Assembly (NCBI GenBank): GCA_024275555.1 | Contig: JAJRYW010000485.1 | Span: forward strand, 1 to 26,464 | Reading direction: 5' to 3' | Source of the DNA: Calditrichota bacterium | GTDB taxonomy: Bacteria; Calditrichota; Calditrichia; RBG-13-44-9; J075 | Length of the DNA: 26,464 nt | Part shown: positions 1 to 6,689 of the stretch, in pieces | Position numbering within the stretch: the first letter of the stretch is position 1 | How the letters are laid out: each line of letters begins with the position of its first letter | The notes under the pieces: model-generated | What the model was told of the DNA's origin: nothing | What the model saw: the letters and a program-made list of their open reading frames with translations, nothing else | Database searches by the model: none | Made by a program: the position numbers and the translations under genes

Positions 1-234
1 AATTCGCATTAATAAATGACTCTGGATAATAAGAAGGAAATACAGATGGCCAATTCCCGCTCCTCCATTGATCAGGAACTTTGTTTTGTGGGTTTGATTA
101 ACACGTTCTAAAAATCCCAATATTTTCTAAACCTGTTCGCTTTTTCAACCTGTAATTCGCATTAATAAATGACTCTGGATAATAAGAAGGAAATACAGAT
201 GGCCAATTCCCGCTCCTCCATTGATCAGGAACTT
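1..234. repeat. 81-bp direct duplication covering the 5' end of the PNP gene
   Basis: Bases 1-81 are identical to 154-234. The copied unit carries the ribosome binding site, the ATG and the first 12 codons of the purine nucleoside phosphorylase gene. In the left copy the frame opens at 46, leaves the homology after codon 12 and stops at 109-111, giving a dead 21-codon stub. The 72 bp between the copies (82-153) are AT-rich and probably contain the natural upstream region of the gene. The duplication may be real, or it may be an assembly artefact at a contig edge, since one copy begins exactly at base 1. The identity is certain; its origin is not. Confidence 0.9.
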
Positions 235-1044
235 CAGGAAAGCATTGCCTTTATCCGCCGGCATACCCAACAGACCCCCCGCATCGGGCTGATTCTGGGG
301 TCGGGCCTGGGCGGATTTGCCGATACGCTTGCGGAGGCGGATCGGATTCCTGCCTCGGAGATTCCCCATTATCCCAAATCCACGGTAGCCGGGCACAAGG
401 GCTTCCTGGTGTTTGGCAAGGTGGGCGGTACGCCGGTGTTAGCGGTGCAGGGGCGCACCCACTTTTATGAAGGCCATCCGATTGAGAAGGTGGCCTATGT
501 GGTGAGGATTATGGCCGAGTTCGGGGTGCAGAGCCTGTTAGTTACCAACGCTTCCGGCGGGGTTAATCCGCGTTTCCGGGCCGGAGACCTGATGGTGATT
601 GAAGACCAGATCAACTTTTTGTTCCGCAATCCGCTCTCCGGGCCGGTGGTCGATTCGGAGAAGCGTTTTCCGGACATGAGCGATTGTTATGATCCCTGCT
701 ACATCGCCCTTATTGAAGAGACTGCCCGTGAGCTCAAAATCCCTCTGCGCAAAGGGGTGCTGTTTGTTTCTTCCGGCCCCAGTTATGAGACCGCCGCCGA
801 AGTTAAGATGGTGCGCTTCTTAGGCGGCGACGCCGTGAGCATGTCCACGGTACCCGAAGTGCTGGTAGCACGGGCCCGGGGAATCAAAGTCGCCGGAATC
901 TCCTGCGTGACCAACCCGGCTACCGGCTTAAGCGCAACCCCCCTCACCCACGAGGAAGTTACCGATATTGCCAACCAGGTAAAAAATAAATTTCAGTCGC
1001 TCGTAAAAGAAGTTATTTTACGGATGGATTCTCAGACGCATTAA
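199..1044 (+). CDS. Purine nucleoside phosphorylase (trimeric, inosine/guanosine type)
   Basis: It performs phosphorolysis of purine nucleosides to free base and (deoxy)ribose-1-phosphate, a cytosolic purine salvage step. The 281-residue product has the length and motifs of the trimeric PNP family: phosphate loop GSGLGG at 34-39, GRTHFYEGH at 85-93, TNASGG at 116-121, GPSYETAAE at 193-201 with the base-binding Glu at 197, MSTVPE at 215-220, and TNPA at 238-241 whose Asn corresponds to the catalytic purine-site Asn of mammalian PNP. HEEV at 251-254 fits the conserved ribose-site His. The ATG at 199 is chosen over the in-frame ATG at 169 because AGAAGG lies a suitable distance upstream of 199 and the family N-terminus fits. 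The next gene starts 12 bp downstream, so they are probably co-transcribed. The first 36 bp of coding sequence are duplicated at 46-81. Confidence 0.95.
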   Translation: MANSRSSIDQELQESIAFIRRHTQQTPRIGLILGSGLGGFADTLAEADRIPASEIPHYPKSTVAGHKGFLVFGKVGGTPVLAVQGRTHFYEGHPIEKVAYVVRIMAEFGVQSLLVTNASGGVNPRFRAGDLMVIEDQINFLFRNPLSGPVVDSEKRFPDMSDCYDPCYIALIEETARELKIPLRKGVLFVSSGPSYETAAEVKMVRFLGGDAVSMSTVPEVLVARARGIKVAGISCVTNPATGLSATPLTHEEVTDIANQVKNKFQSLVKEVILRMDSQTH

Positions 1045-1056
1045 AAAGGAAACGGA

Positions 1057-2118
1057 ATGGCGAAGAAGAACAAGAAAAAGATTCAGAAAAAACGACAGAC
1101 AAAAGCGCTCAAACAGCGCAGCCAGAAGAAGGCGGCCAAAAAGAAAATTTCCAAACGGCCCAAGATGCCGGGAGCGCCCGGTAAAATGCCGCCCCTCTCG
1201 GCAGACCAGCGCAAGATGGCCGAGTTCGCCGAGCCGTTGATCAGCCTGGTTAACCCCACCTCGATGCCGGAAATGCAGATGATTGCCGCCCTGGTGCAGG
1301 GCTTCTGGCAGGCCTATGATGAGCCGGATTTGGAAAAACGCCGGGAGCTTTTGGAACCGCTCGGCGTACTTTTAGAAGAGCAGGATTTTGAGACGCCCTC
1401 TTTCGAAACACTCTCCGAGTACCTGCTGCGCCGGCATATCTATTTCAAGCCGGATAGTCACCCGGAAGAAGAGCGGGCGTTATACTCCGCCGAGCAACTG
1501 GAAGAGGCGGCTTTTCTCAATTTGGCCGAATGGTTGCTTGCCAGCGGCCAGGGAACCCCCGGAGAAGAGCAGTTGCTCATCCCGGAATTTTCCGAGGAAG
1601 CCGCCGCCCCGCTGGCCGAGACACAGAAATCCCTGCTAAAACAAAAAGCGGCTATCGAAGCGGAAATGGATACATTGAGTTTCCTCGACCCGCAGAATCC
1701 GGTTCTGCTAAAGATCCTGGATTTCCAAAATCAACTGGTCGAGGCGTTTTCCGAATACCTGGGCGGATTAGGGCTTTCCGAAAAAGCCGCAGCCATCCAC
1801 AAAGCCAATATTTCACCTTTCTTTGATCCCTACCTGCGAGAATATCACCAGGCCAGCTTCTTTAGCGTAACCCCGGAGCACCTGGAAGAATACATCCTGG
1901 ATTACTTCCTGCGCAAAACCGAACATGAACCGGTCGCGGAGAAGGTGCTGCTGAAATCCTTTGCGGCCTTCTGGGAGCTTGCCCGAAACCTGGGCTTAAT
2001 CTCTGACGCCAGCGCGCTGGAAGATCGCCTGGAGGAGTGCGAGGAAGAGTATTTGGAAATGATTGAACCGGAAGAGGCGGAAGAAGAAGCCATTGATGAT
2101 GACGAGGAAGAGAAGTAG
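1057..2118 (+). CDS. Hypothetical protein with lysine-rich N-terminus and acidic C-terminus
   Basis: This 353-residue protein is not recognised. Residues 2-45 are almost purely Lys/Arg/Gln/Ala, a disordered basic tail. Residues 46-320 look helical and soluble, rich in Leu/Glu/Ala, with repeated helix-like segments around aromatic and leucine positions. The last 25 residues are mostly Glu and Asp. There is no signal peptide or membrane segment. The ATG follows AAAAAGGAAACGG, a good ribosome binding site, 12 bp after the PNP stop, so the two genes are probably one transcript. The basic tail would suit nucleic-acid or ribosome contact, but this is only inferred from charge. The TPR-like protein at 17859 also ends in a Lys/Arg-rich tail. 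Another possibility is a SEC-C or TPR-type adaptor. Confidence 0.8.
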   Translation: MAKKNKKKIQKKRQTKALKQRSQKKAAKKKISKRPKMPGAPGKMPPLSADQRKMAEFAEPLISLVNPTSMPEMQMIAALVQGFWQAYDEPDLEKRRELLEPLGVLLEEQDFETPSFETLSEYLLRRHIYFKPDSHPEEERALYSAEQLEEAAFLNLAEWLLASGQGTPGEEQLLIPEFSEEAAAPLAETQKSLLKQKAAIEAEMDTLSFLDPQNPVLLKILDFQNQLVEAFSEYLGGLGLSEKAAAIHKANISPFFDPYLREYHQASFFSVTPEHLEEYILDYFLRKTEHEPVAEKVLLKSFAAFWELARNLGLISDASALEDRLEECEEEYLEMIEPEEAEEEAIDDDEEEK

Positions 2119-2136
2119 TCAAAACGATGCCCCTTC

Positions 2137-2330
2137 CTCTCCTCCAGTCAGCGCTCTGTGCTGACTGGCCTATTTGAGGCTCTGCCTCAAGAATGAGTTT
2201 TTTCCTCATGTCAGTGCTCTGCGCTGACATGCTTGTTTGTGGCTCCGCCTCAAGTATGGGTTTCTCCTCATGTCAGTGCTCTGCGCTGACATGCTTGTTT
2301 GTGGCTCCGCCTTAAAATATGAGTGTTATC
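2137..2330. repeat. Three tandem ~62-bp units, each with two TCY-triloop hairpins
   Basis: Three units follow one another with a period of 62-63 bp. The first hairpins have 11-bp stems closing a TCT loop: 2144-2154/2158-2168, 2207-2217/2221-2231 and 2269-2279/2283-2293. The stem of unit 1 differs from those of units 2 and 3 by paired changes (C-G to A-T and A-T to T-A) that keep pairing. A second hairpin follows each; in unit 1 it is TTTGAGGC-TCT-GCCTCAAG (2173-2191), while units 2 and 3 have one mismatch in that stem. A fourth unit lies at 3235-3300, beyond the MntA/HepT genes. A further related hairpin, ACACAGT-TCCC-GCTGTGT, lies at 2336-2353. No reading frame or promoter was seen in the 2119-2486 gap. 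Confidence 0.85.
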
Positions 2331-2486
2331 TCGAGACACAGTTCCCGCTGTGTTTCGCCCCCTGTGGGATTCTGCCTCAGTTACTTCTTCTGCTTTAGTG
2401 TATTTGTTGATTGAGCAACATTTTCGAGTGATTTTCATATTATTTGTTTGTATCTTTTATCCAGATAAAAAAGGGAAGTAACCTCA

Positions 2487-2780
2487 ATGGAAATAAGTAA
2501 ATCAATCATAACAAAAATCAGAAATTACTTTACCGATAAGCCGGTACTGAGGGCGTATATTTTTGGATCTTATTCGCGAGCGGAGGCCGATCAGGAGAGC
2601 GATTTTGATATCCTGGTAGAATTAGACTATTCTCACCCAATTGGGTTAGATTTCGTAAAAATGCAACTGGATTTACAGGAAATACTTAATCGGAAAGTTG
2701 ACCTGCTAACAGAAAAAGCGGTCTCCAAATATTTCAAATCGTATATTGATAATGACAAAATATTAGTCTATGAGAAATAA
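2487..2780 (+). CDS. mntA: MntA-type nucleotidyltransferase antitoxin
   Basis: This 97-residue minimal nucleotidyltransferase is the antitoxin partner of the HepT toxin downstream. In characterised HepT-MntA pairs, MntA neutralises HepT by transferring AMP units from ATP onto a conserved Tyr. The signature is clear: GSYSRAEADQESDFDIL at about 27-43 contains the GS motif and the DxD metal-binding pair of the GSx10DxD family. A third acidic residue fits the KVDLL segment near residue 70. The ATG follows AAGGGAAG. The gene overlaps HepT by 11 bp, indicating translational coupling. It is more AT-rich than the PNP block to the left, and hairpin repeats flank the pair on both sides, which suggests acquisition as a cassette. 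The family call is secure; the gene symbol is by family analogy. Confidence 0.9.
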   Translation: MEISKSIITKIRNYFTDKPVLRAYIFGSYSRAEADQESDFDILVELDYSHPIGLDFVKMQLDLQEILNRKVDLLTEKAVSKYFKSYIDNDKILVYEK

Positions 2781-3114
2781 AATTGGTGATGAAGCAAGAC
2801 TAAAGCATTTGCTGGATGCCATTTCAGAAATCGAATCGTACATAAAAGATACGACTTTTGAAGAGTTTGCTAAAAATTCCATGATGAAATTTGCCGCCAT
2901 AAAGCAGTTAGAAATAATCGGAGAGGCGGCTAATCACATCTCCATAGAATTGAAGGAAAAATTTTCGGAAATTGCCTGGAGAGAAATTGTGGGGTTGAGA
3001 AATATATTGATCCATGAATATTTCGGAGTTGACGAGAATGTCATTTGGGCAATAATATCAGAAGATATTCCGAAACTAAAAAGTCAAGCCGTACAAATTT
3101 TAGATGAACTATAA
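2770..3114 (+). CDS. hepT: HepT-type RNase toxin (HEPN fold)
   Basis: This 114-residue HEPN protein is the toxin of the MntA/HepT pair and is expected to be an RNA-cleaving ribonuclease. The diagnostic RX4HXY motif is present as RNILIHEY at about residues 77-84, where Arg and His form the catalytic pair and Tyr is the residue AMPylated by MntA in studied systems. An upstream helical segment, IGEAANHIS, is also typical of HepT. It starts inside the last codons of mntA (11-bp overlap), so its synthesis should depend on antitoxin translation. Base composition is AT-rich like its partner. The length is normal for the family and no key residue is missing, so the toxin looks functional. Confidence 0.92.
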   Translation: MRNKIGDEARLKHLLDAISEIESYIKDTTFEEFAKNSMMKFAAIKQLEIIGEAANHISIELKEKFSEIAWREIVGLRNILIHEYFGVDENVIWAIISEDIPKLKSQAVQILDEL

Positions 3115-3234
3115 CACCCAGACGGTTCAGGTCAACAACACCCCTCAATTGTCATGCCGGGCTTGATGGGGTATGACCCCGTATTACACCGGTGTACATC
3201 TAACATACCCACGCCGGGGCACAGAAACGAGTTC

Positions 3235-3300
3235 TCTCCTCATGTCAGTGCTCTGCGCTGACATGCTTGTTTGAGGCTCCGCCTCAAGTATGGGTTTTAC
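3235..3300. repeat. Fourth copy of the two-hairpin TCY-loop repeat
   Basis: CATGTCAGTGC (3241-3251), TCT and GCGCTGACATG (3255-3265) form an 11-bp stem. Then TTTGAGGC (3270-3277), TCC and GCCTCAAG (3281-3288) form an 8-bp stem. The unit is nearly identical to the tandem copies at 2203-2330 but sits on the other side of the HepT/MntA genes. The 3115-3234 stretch before it holds no gene. Confidence 0.85.
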
Positions 3301-3362
3301 TTGATCTGCAATCAATTGGAAGCGGGTACTGGGGAATGAGATGTTGACAAACCCAATAAACG

Positions 3363-3395
3363 AGGCCGCCCCGGGAAGCATTTCCGGGGCGGCCT
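3363..3395 (-). terminator. Intrinsic terminator-like hairpin after the S46 peptidase gene
   Basis: AGGCCGCCCCGG (3363-3374) pairs perfectly with CCGGGGCGGCCT (3384-3395). Three further weaker pairs leave a GCA loop. It lies 22 bp beyond the stop codon of the minus-strand peptidase gene and is followed in that direction by a T-rich stretch (CTCGTTTATT). The T-run is imperfect, so efficiency is uncertain. Confidence 0.7.
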
Positions 3396-3416
3396 TGTTA
3401 TTATCTCGGGTTTCTT

Positions 3417-5522
3417 CTATTCGGCAGCATGTCTGCCGGCGCCAAGAATCTCCTCGGCCAGCGCCTGGGCGTCGTAGAGCTTTTGCAGCGCTTCGATAAT
3501 ATAGGCGCTGTGCACCGCAACGGCCCGGTTTTTGGCCTCGTTATAAATAAACCGTCCCACCAGGCTTTCGATGTTGCCGTCAAAAATCAGCCCGACGATC
3601 CGGGCGTCTTTGTCGATGACCGGCGATCCGGAATTCCCGCCGATGATGTCGGTCGTGTTTACGAAGTTCACCGGGGTGGAGAGGTCCAGGTTTTTTTGCC
3701 GCTCCCAGAAGCGCTGCGGCAAGGCAAAGTCGCCTTTTTTGTCGAAACTCAATGAGCGGTCATAGAGCCCGTACAGGGTGGTTTTGTAAGGCGCTTCGGT
3801 GCCGTTCATCGCATATCCTTTAACCGCGCCATAGGAGAGGCGCAAAGTAAACGTCGCATCCGGATAAGTGGATTTTCCGTACACGGCGAAGCGGGCCCGG
3901 GCAATTTTTTCACTGGCCGCAGCTTTCACGCTTTCGATGTTCTCCTTGTACCACTGGCGGTTTTTGCGCAAAATCGGGTCAATCTTCCGGGCCAGGTTAA
4001 TGAGCGGGTCGTCGGATGCCTCGACAGCTTTTTTGCCGCCTTCCAGGAGTGTTTTGCGCACTTCCGGGTCATCCAGCCGGGTCTTGTCGATCAGCGAACT
4101 TGCTACCTCCCGGGGTGATTTGCCGTCGAGAACAGTTTTTAAAAAGGGATCGTCCGCCCCGATGGCCTCGATAGCCATTTGCAGCGTCCCGGCAAAATTG
4201 GCTTTCTCCAGTTCCTTGTAGATAGGGGCTTTGGAAAGCAGGTAAAACTTGCGGCTCTCCAACTGAGAGTCGTGGTACCCTTCCAGGCGATCCTGATCCG
4301 GTTTCTCGATCTCTTCCGTGTAGCGCACTAATTGCAGGGCAAAGTTGAGCAGCTTGGAGCCGCGCGCACCCCGGTAAAATCGGGCCATCATCTCTTGTGC
4401 GTAGCGGTTGTAGATATCCTCGATAGTTTTCCAGGCCGGGGCGTATTCCTTTTGCAGTTCCGGATTTTCGGCCAGCTTGGCTAAGAAGGCGGCCTCTTGC
4501 TCCTTGTGCAACTTCATGACCTTCTCATCCAGCAAGCCCTGGTATTCCCCGGTAAGGGCTTTCTTGGCGTTGCCCAGGCCGAACATCTGGATCAGCGCCT
4601 GACGCTCCTGCTCCGGTCCCTGCTGGGCGTACTCTTTCAAAATCGCCATCCGCCCGTCGATGTATTTCAGCAGCAGCGGGTACCAGTAATCGCGCTCATA
4701 CTCCAGTTGGGCATGGGTGTAGAGCCGATTGGTCGAGCCGGGGTTGCCAACCACAAAGACCAGTTCGTTTTCCTCCGCGCCGTTGCGCTTCCATTCAAAA
4801 TAGTGATCGGTTTTCAGGGGCTTGCCGTCTTCATACACCCGGAAGAAAGCCACGTCCAGGTCGTAGCGGGGATAGGTGAAGTTGTCCAGGTCGCCGCCAA
4901 AGTAGGCTGCTTGCCGTTCCGGGGCAAAAACCAGCCGCACGTCGGTGTACTTTTGGTAGCGATAAAGCCAGTACTCCCCGCCGTGGTAGAGGTCGACCAC
5001 ATCGGAACGCAGGCCGGTTTTATCCTGGCTTTGTTTCTCGATTTTGGCGATTTTGGCTTGCCGGGCTTTCAGGGCTTCCTCGTCGCTCATCCCCGGTTCC
5101 ACGGCCGCTAAAACCTGTTCGGTAACATTGATCATCTCTACCAGCACATTCAGTTCCAAATCCGGGCACTTCAGTTCCTCTTCCGGCTTTTGGGCGTAGA
5201 AGCCGCTGGTCACTAAATCCCGCTCCGGGGTGGAAAGCTTCTGGATTTGGCCCACGCCGACATGGTGATTGGTCATTACCAGGCCGTTGGGGCTGACAAA
5301 CGATCCGGAACCCCCGTCGTTAAAACGTACTGCGGAGAGCCGAACATGCTCTAACCAGTCCGGGGTGGGCGTAAAATGATACCTTTTCTGCAGTTGCTTT
5401 ACGGGAGGATTATCAAAGGTCCACATCCCCTCATCCGGCCCTTTGGCAAAGATAGACAAAGTAAAAACGGCCAGAGCGGTACAAACGAACCGCAACTTAA
5501 GCGAAAATACATTTCGTGTCAT
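3417..5522 (-). CDS. S46 family dipeptidyl peptidase (DPP7/DPP11-like), exported
   Basis: This 701-residue serine peptidase of family S46 releases dipeptides from peptide N-termini in the periplasm of Gram-negative bacteria. An N-terminal signal peptide is visible (basic MTRNVFSLKLR, then a hydrophobic stretch to about residue 26), followed by the family hallmark DEGMWTFDNPP at 30-40. The likely catalytic triad is His in TNHHVG (84-89), Asp223 in PRYDLDVAFFR, and Ser631 in GGNSGSP. Length is normal for S46. After the Ser, FDGN at 647-650 carries Gly at the position that is Gly in DPP7 and Arg in acidic-specific DPP11, so a hydrophobic P1 preference is inferred. AGAGG lies upstream of the ATG. 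The gene is monocistronic, divergent from the iron block, and ends in a strong hairpin. Confidence 0.95.
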   Translation of the reverse strand: MTRNVFSLKLRFVCTALAVFTLSIFAKGPDEGMWTFDNPPVKQLQKRYHFTPTPDWLEHVRLSAVRFNDGGSGSFVSPNGLVMTNHHVGVGQIQKLSTPERDLVTSGFYAQKPEEELKCPDLELNVLVEMINVTEQVLAAVEPGMSDEEALKARQAKIAKIEKQSQDKTGLRSDVVDLYHGGEYWLYRYQKYTDVRLVFAPERQAAYFGGDLDNFTYPRYDLDVAFFRVYEDGKPLKTDHYFEWKRNGAEENELVFVVGNPGSTNRLYTHAQLEYERDYWYPLLLKYIDGRMAILKEYAQQGPEQERQALIQMFGLGNAKKALTGEYQGLLDEKVMKLHKEQEAAFLAKLAENPELQKEYAPAWKTIEDIYNRYAQEMMARFYRGARGSKLLNFALQLVRYTEEIEKPDQDRLEGYHDSQLESRKFYLLSKAPIYKELEKANFAGTLQMAIEAIGADDPFLKTVLDGKSPREVASSLIDKTRLDDPEVRKTLLEGGKKAVEASDDPLINLARKIDPILRKNRQWYKENIESVKAAASEKIARARFAVYGKSTYPDATFTLRLSYGAVKGYAMNGTEAPYKTTLYGLYDRSLSFDKKGDFALPQRFWERQKNLDLSTPVNFVNTTDIIGGNSGSPVIDKDARIVGLIFDGNIESLVGRFIYNEAKNRAVAVHSAYIIEALQKLYDAQALAEEILGAGRHAAE

Positions 5523-5862
5523 TACGAACCTCTATGTTTAATTTGAGTAAATTCCCTGCGCAAAACCCGATCCGGACAGCAGGGTTTAATTCAGGAAGTC
5601 CCGGCTATCATAACAAAAAAACGGCTGATCTGGCAAGCAAAAAAAGAGAAAGATGGTTTAACCGGGAAAAACAGCACAGCAGTTAGAGAAGAAGGTGATT
5701 TTTATCGCTTATATAGCGGTAAAAGGAATGCGGGAAGCCCGGGCTTACTTTGAGAAAAATGGTTCAAAAAAATTTAAAAAGCTTGAAAAATGACGACCAT
5801 ATACATAAGTTACAAATGTTTGATATGTAATACATATGTTTCGGGTATAAAAGCAGGTCATT
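5523..5862. other. Divergent intergenic region with two small stem-loops
   Basis: No gene is seen in these 340 bp between the divergent peptidase and DtxR-type genes, so they should contain both promoters. A 9-bp hairpin (5701-5709 with 5715-5723, one G-T pair) and a perfect 12-bp palindrome AAGCCCGGGCTT (5735-5746) lie in the middle. The 120 bp before the regulator start are very AT-rich. Confidence 0.55.
5823..5837. promoter_or_regulatory. Candidate operator palindrome upstream of the DtxR-feo operon
   Basis: ATATGTA-A-TACATAT is a perfect 7+1+7 inverted repeat ending 25 bp before the regulator ATG, with TATAAA close downstream at 5846-5851. Its position suits autoregulation by the DtxR-type protein. 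It does not match the classical DtxR/IdeR or MntR consensus that I know, so the assignment is inferred from symmetry and location only. Confidence 0.4.
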
Positions 5863-6420
5863 ATGAAAGAAATTTGGAAAAAATTCAACGAAGTCGAGTT
5901 GACCCATAGCAGCGTGCATCATTTGATCGCCATTCACAAGCTCCATAAGGAGTACGGATACGCGCGGGCCATCGACATCGCCAAATTTCTGAACATCACC
6001 CGGGGAAGCGTCGCCATTACCCTCAACAAGCTAAAAAAGCGCGGCTACATCCGGGAAGACGACAATAAGTTCCTCAGCCTTACCGACGATTCGCAGCAAC
6101 TGGTGAACGGTATTCTCAGCAAGCGCCGGATTGTGGTGCGTTTCTTTATGGAGGTGCTGCAACTTTCCGAGGAGGATGCGGAAATCGACGCCTGTAAAAT
6201 TGAACATCTGCTCAGCCATAAAACCGGCGAAAAGATGATGTCTTTTATGGGGTACTTTTTATCCGATAGTGAGACAGCAAAAGCATTTCGGGAGGGGTTT
6301 CGGGAGTTTTCCTATCATTGCCAGTCCAGCGGAGAGTGCGATACCTGCGAAACAGAATGTTATTTCAGTGGTCGTCCCGTTCAGGAAGAAAATTCGGTCC
6401 AGTCAATTACGGAGAAGTAA
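5863..6420 (+). CDS. DtxR/MntR-family metal-dependent transcriptional regulator
   Basis: A 185-residue metal-sensing repressor, predicted to bind DNA when loaded with Fe(II) or Mn(II) and to control the feo genes that follow. A winged helix-turn-helix spans about residues 33-75 (AIDIAKFLNITRGSVAITL, then the recognition helix and wing). The dimerisation/metal domain follows, with EIDACKIEHLL giving Cys111, Glu114 and His115, the DtxR-type ligand set. The C-terminus lacks the SH3-like domain of full-length DtxR and instead carries His152 and Cys153, 159, 162 and 166, a cluster that could bind a second metal or Fe-S cofactor. The feoA ATG lies 2 bp after the stop, so they are one operon. The choice between iron and manganese is inferred from the feo context. 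Confidence 0.92.
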   Translation: MKEIWKKFNEVELTHSSVHHLIAIHKLHKEYGYARAIDIAKFLNITRGSVAITLNKLKKRGYIREDDNKFLSLTDDSQQLVNGILSKRRIVVRFFMEVLQLSEEDAEIDACKIEHLLSHKTGEKMMSFMGYFLSDSETAKAFREGFREFSYHCQSSGECDTCETECYFSGRPVQEENSVQSITEK

Positions 6421-6422
6421 AA

Positions 6423-6674
6423 ATGGAAACGTTAGCGAACAAAGGCCAGAAGCTTAGCGATCTTGTTCCCGGGGATCAGTGTATTATCACTTCGATTGAC
6501 CACAAAAATGGGGAAATTCAGCGTCTGCAAGACCTGGGGATGAGCGAGGGAACCTCGATACGGGTGGTGCGCTATGCCCCCTTAGGAGATCCGATTGAAA
6601 TCAAAATCCGCGGATTTTATCTGTCTATTGGGAAAAATATTGCCCAACATGTATCAGTGATGAAAAAGCAGTAA
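6423..6674 (+). CDS. feoA: FeoA, ferrous iron transport accessory protein
   Basis: An 83-residue SH3-like cytosolic protein that associates with FeoB and supports Fe(II) uptake. The family pattern is present: the N-terminal LSDLVPGDQCIITSID strand pair, RLQDLGMSEGTSIRVV in the middle, GDPIEIKIRGFYLSI, and a final beta strand ending in VSVMKKQ. The ATG at 6423 is preferred over longer in-frame alternatives, which would run back through the regulator gene; GGAG at 6411-6414 gives suitable spacing. It sits between the regulator (2 bp) and feoB (15 bp), the usual order of a feo operon. Confidence 0.95.
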   Translation: METLANKGQKLSDLVPGDQCIITSIDHKNGEIQRLQDLGMSEGTSIRVVRYAPLGDPIEIKIRGFYLSIGKNIAQHVSVMKKQ

Positions 6675-6689
6675 CTTCAGCAGGCGGCA

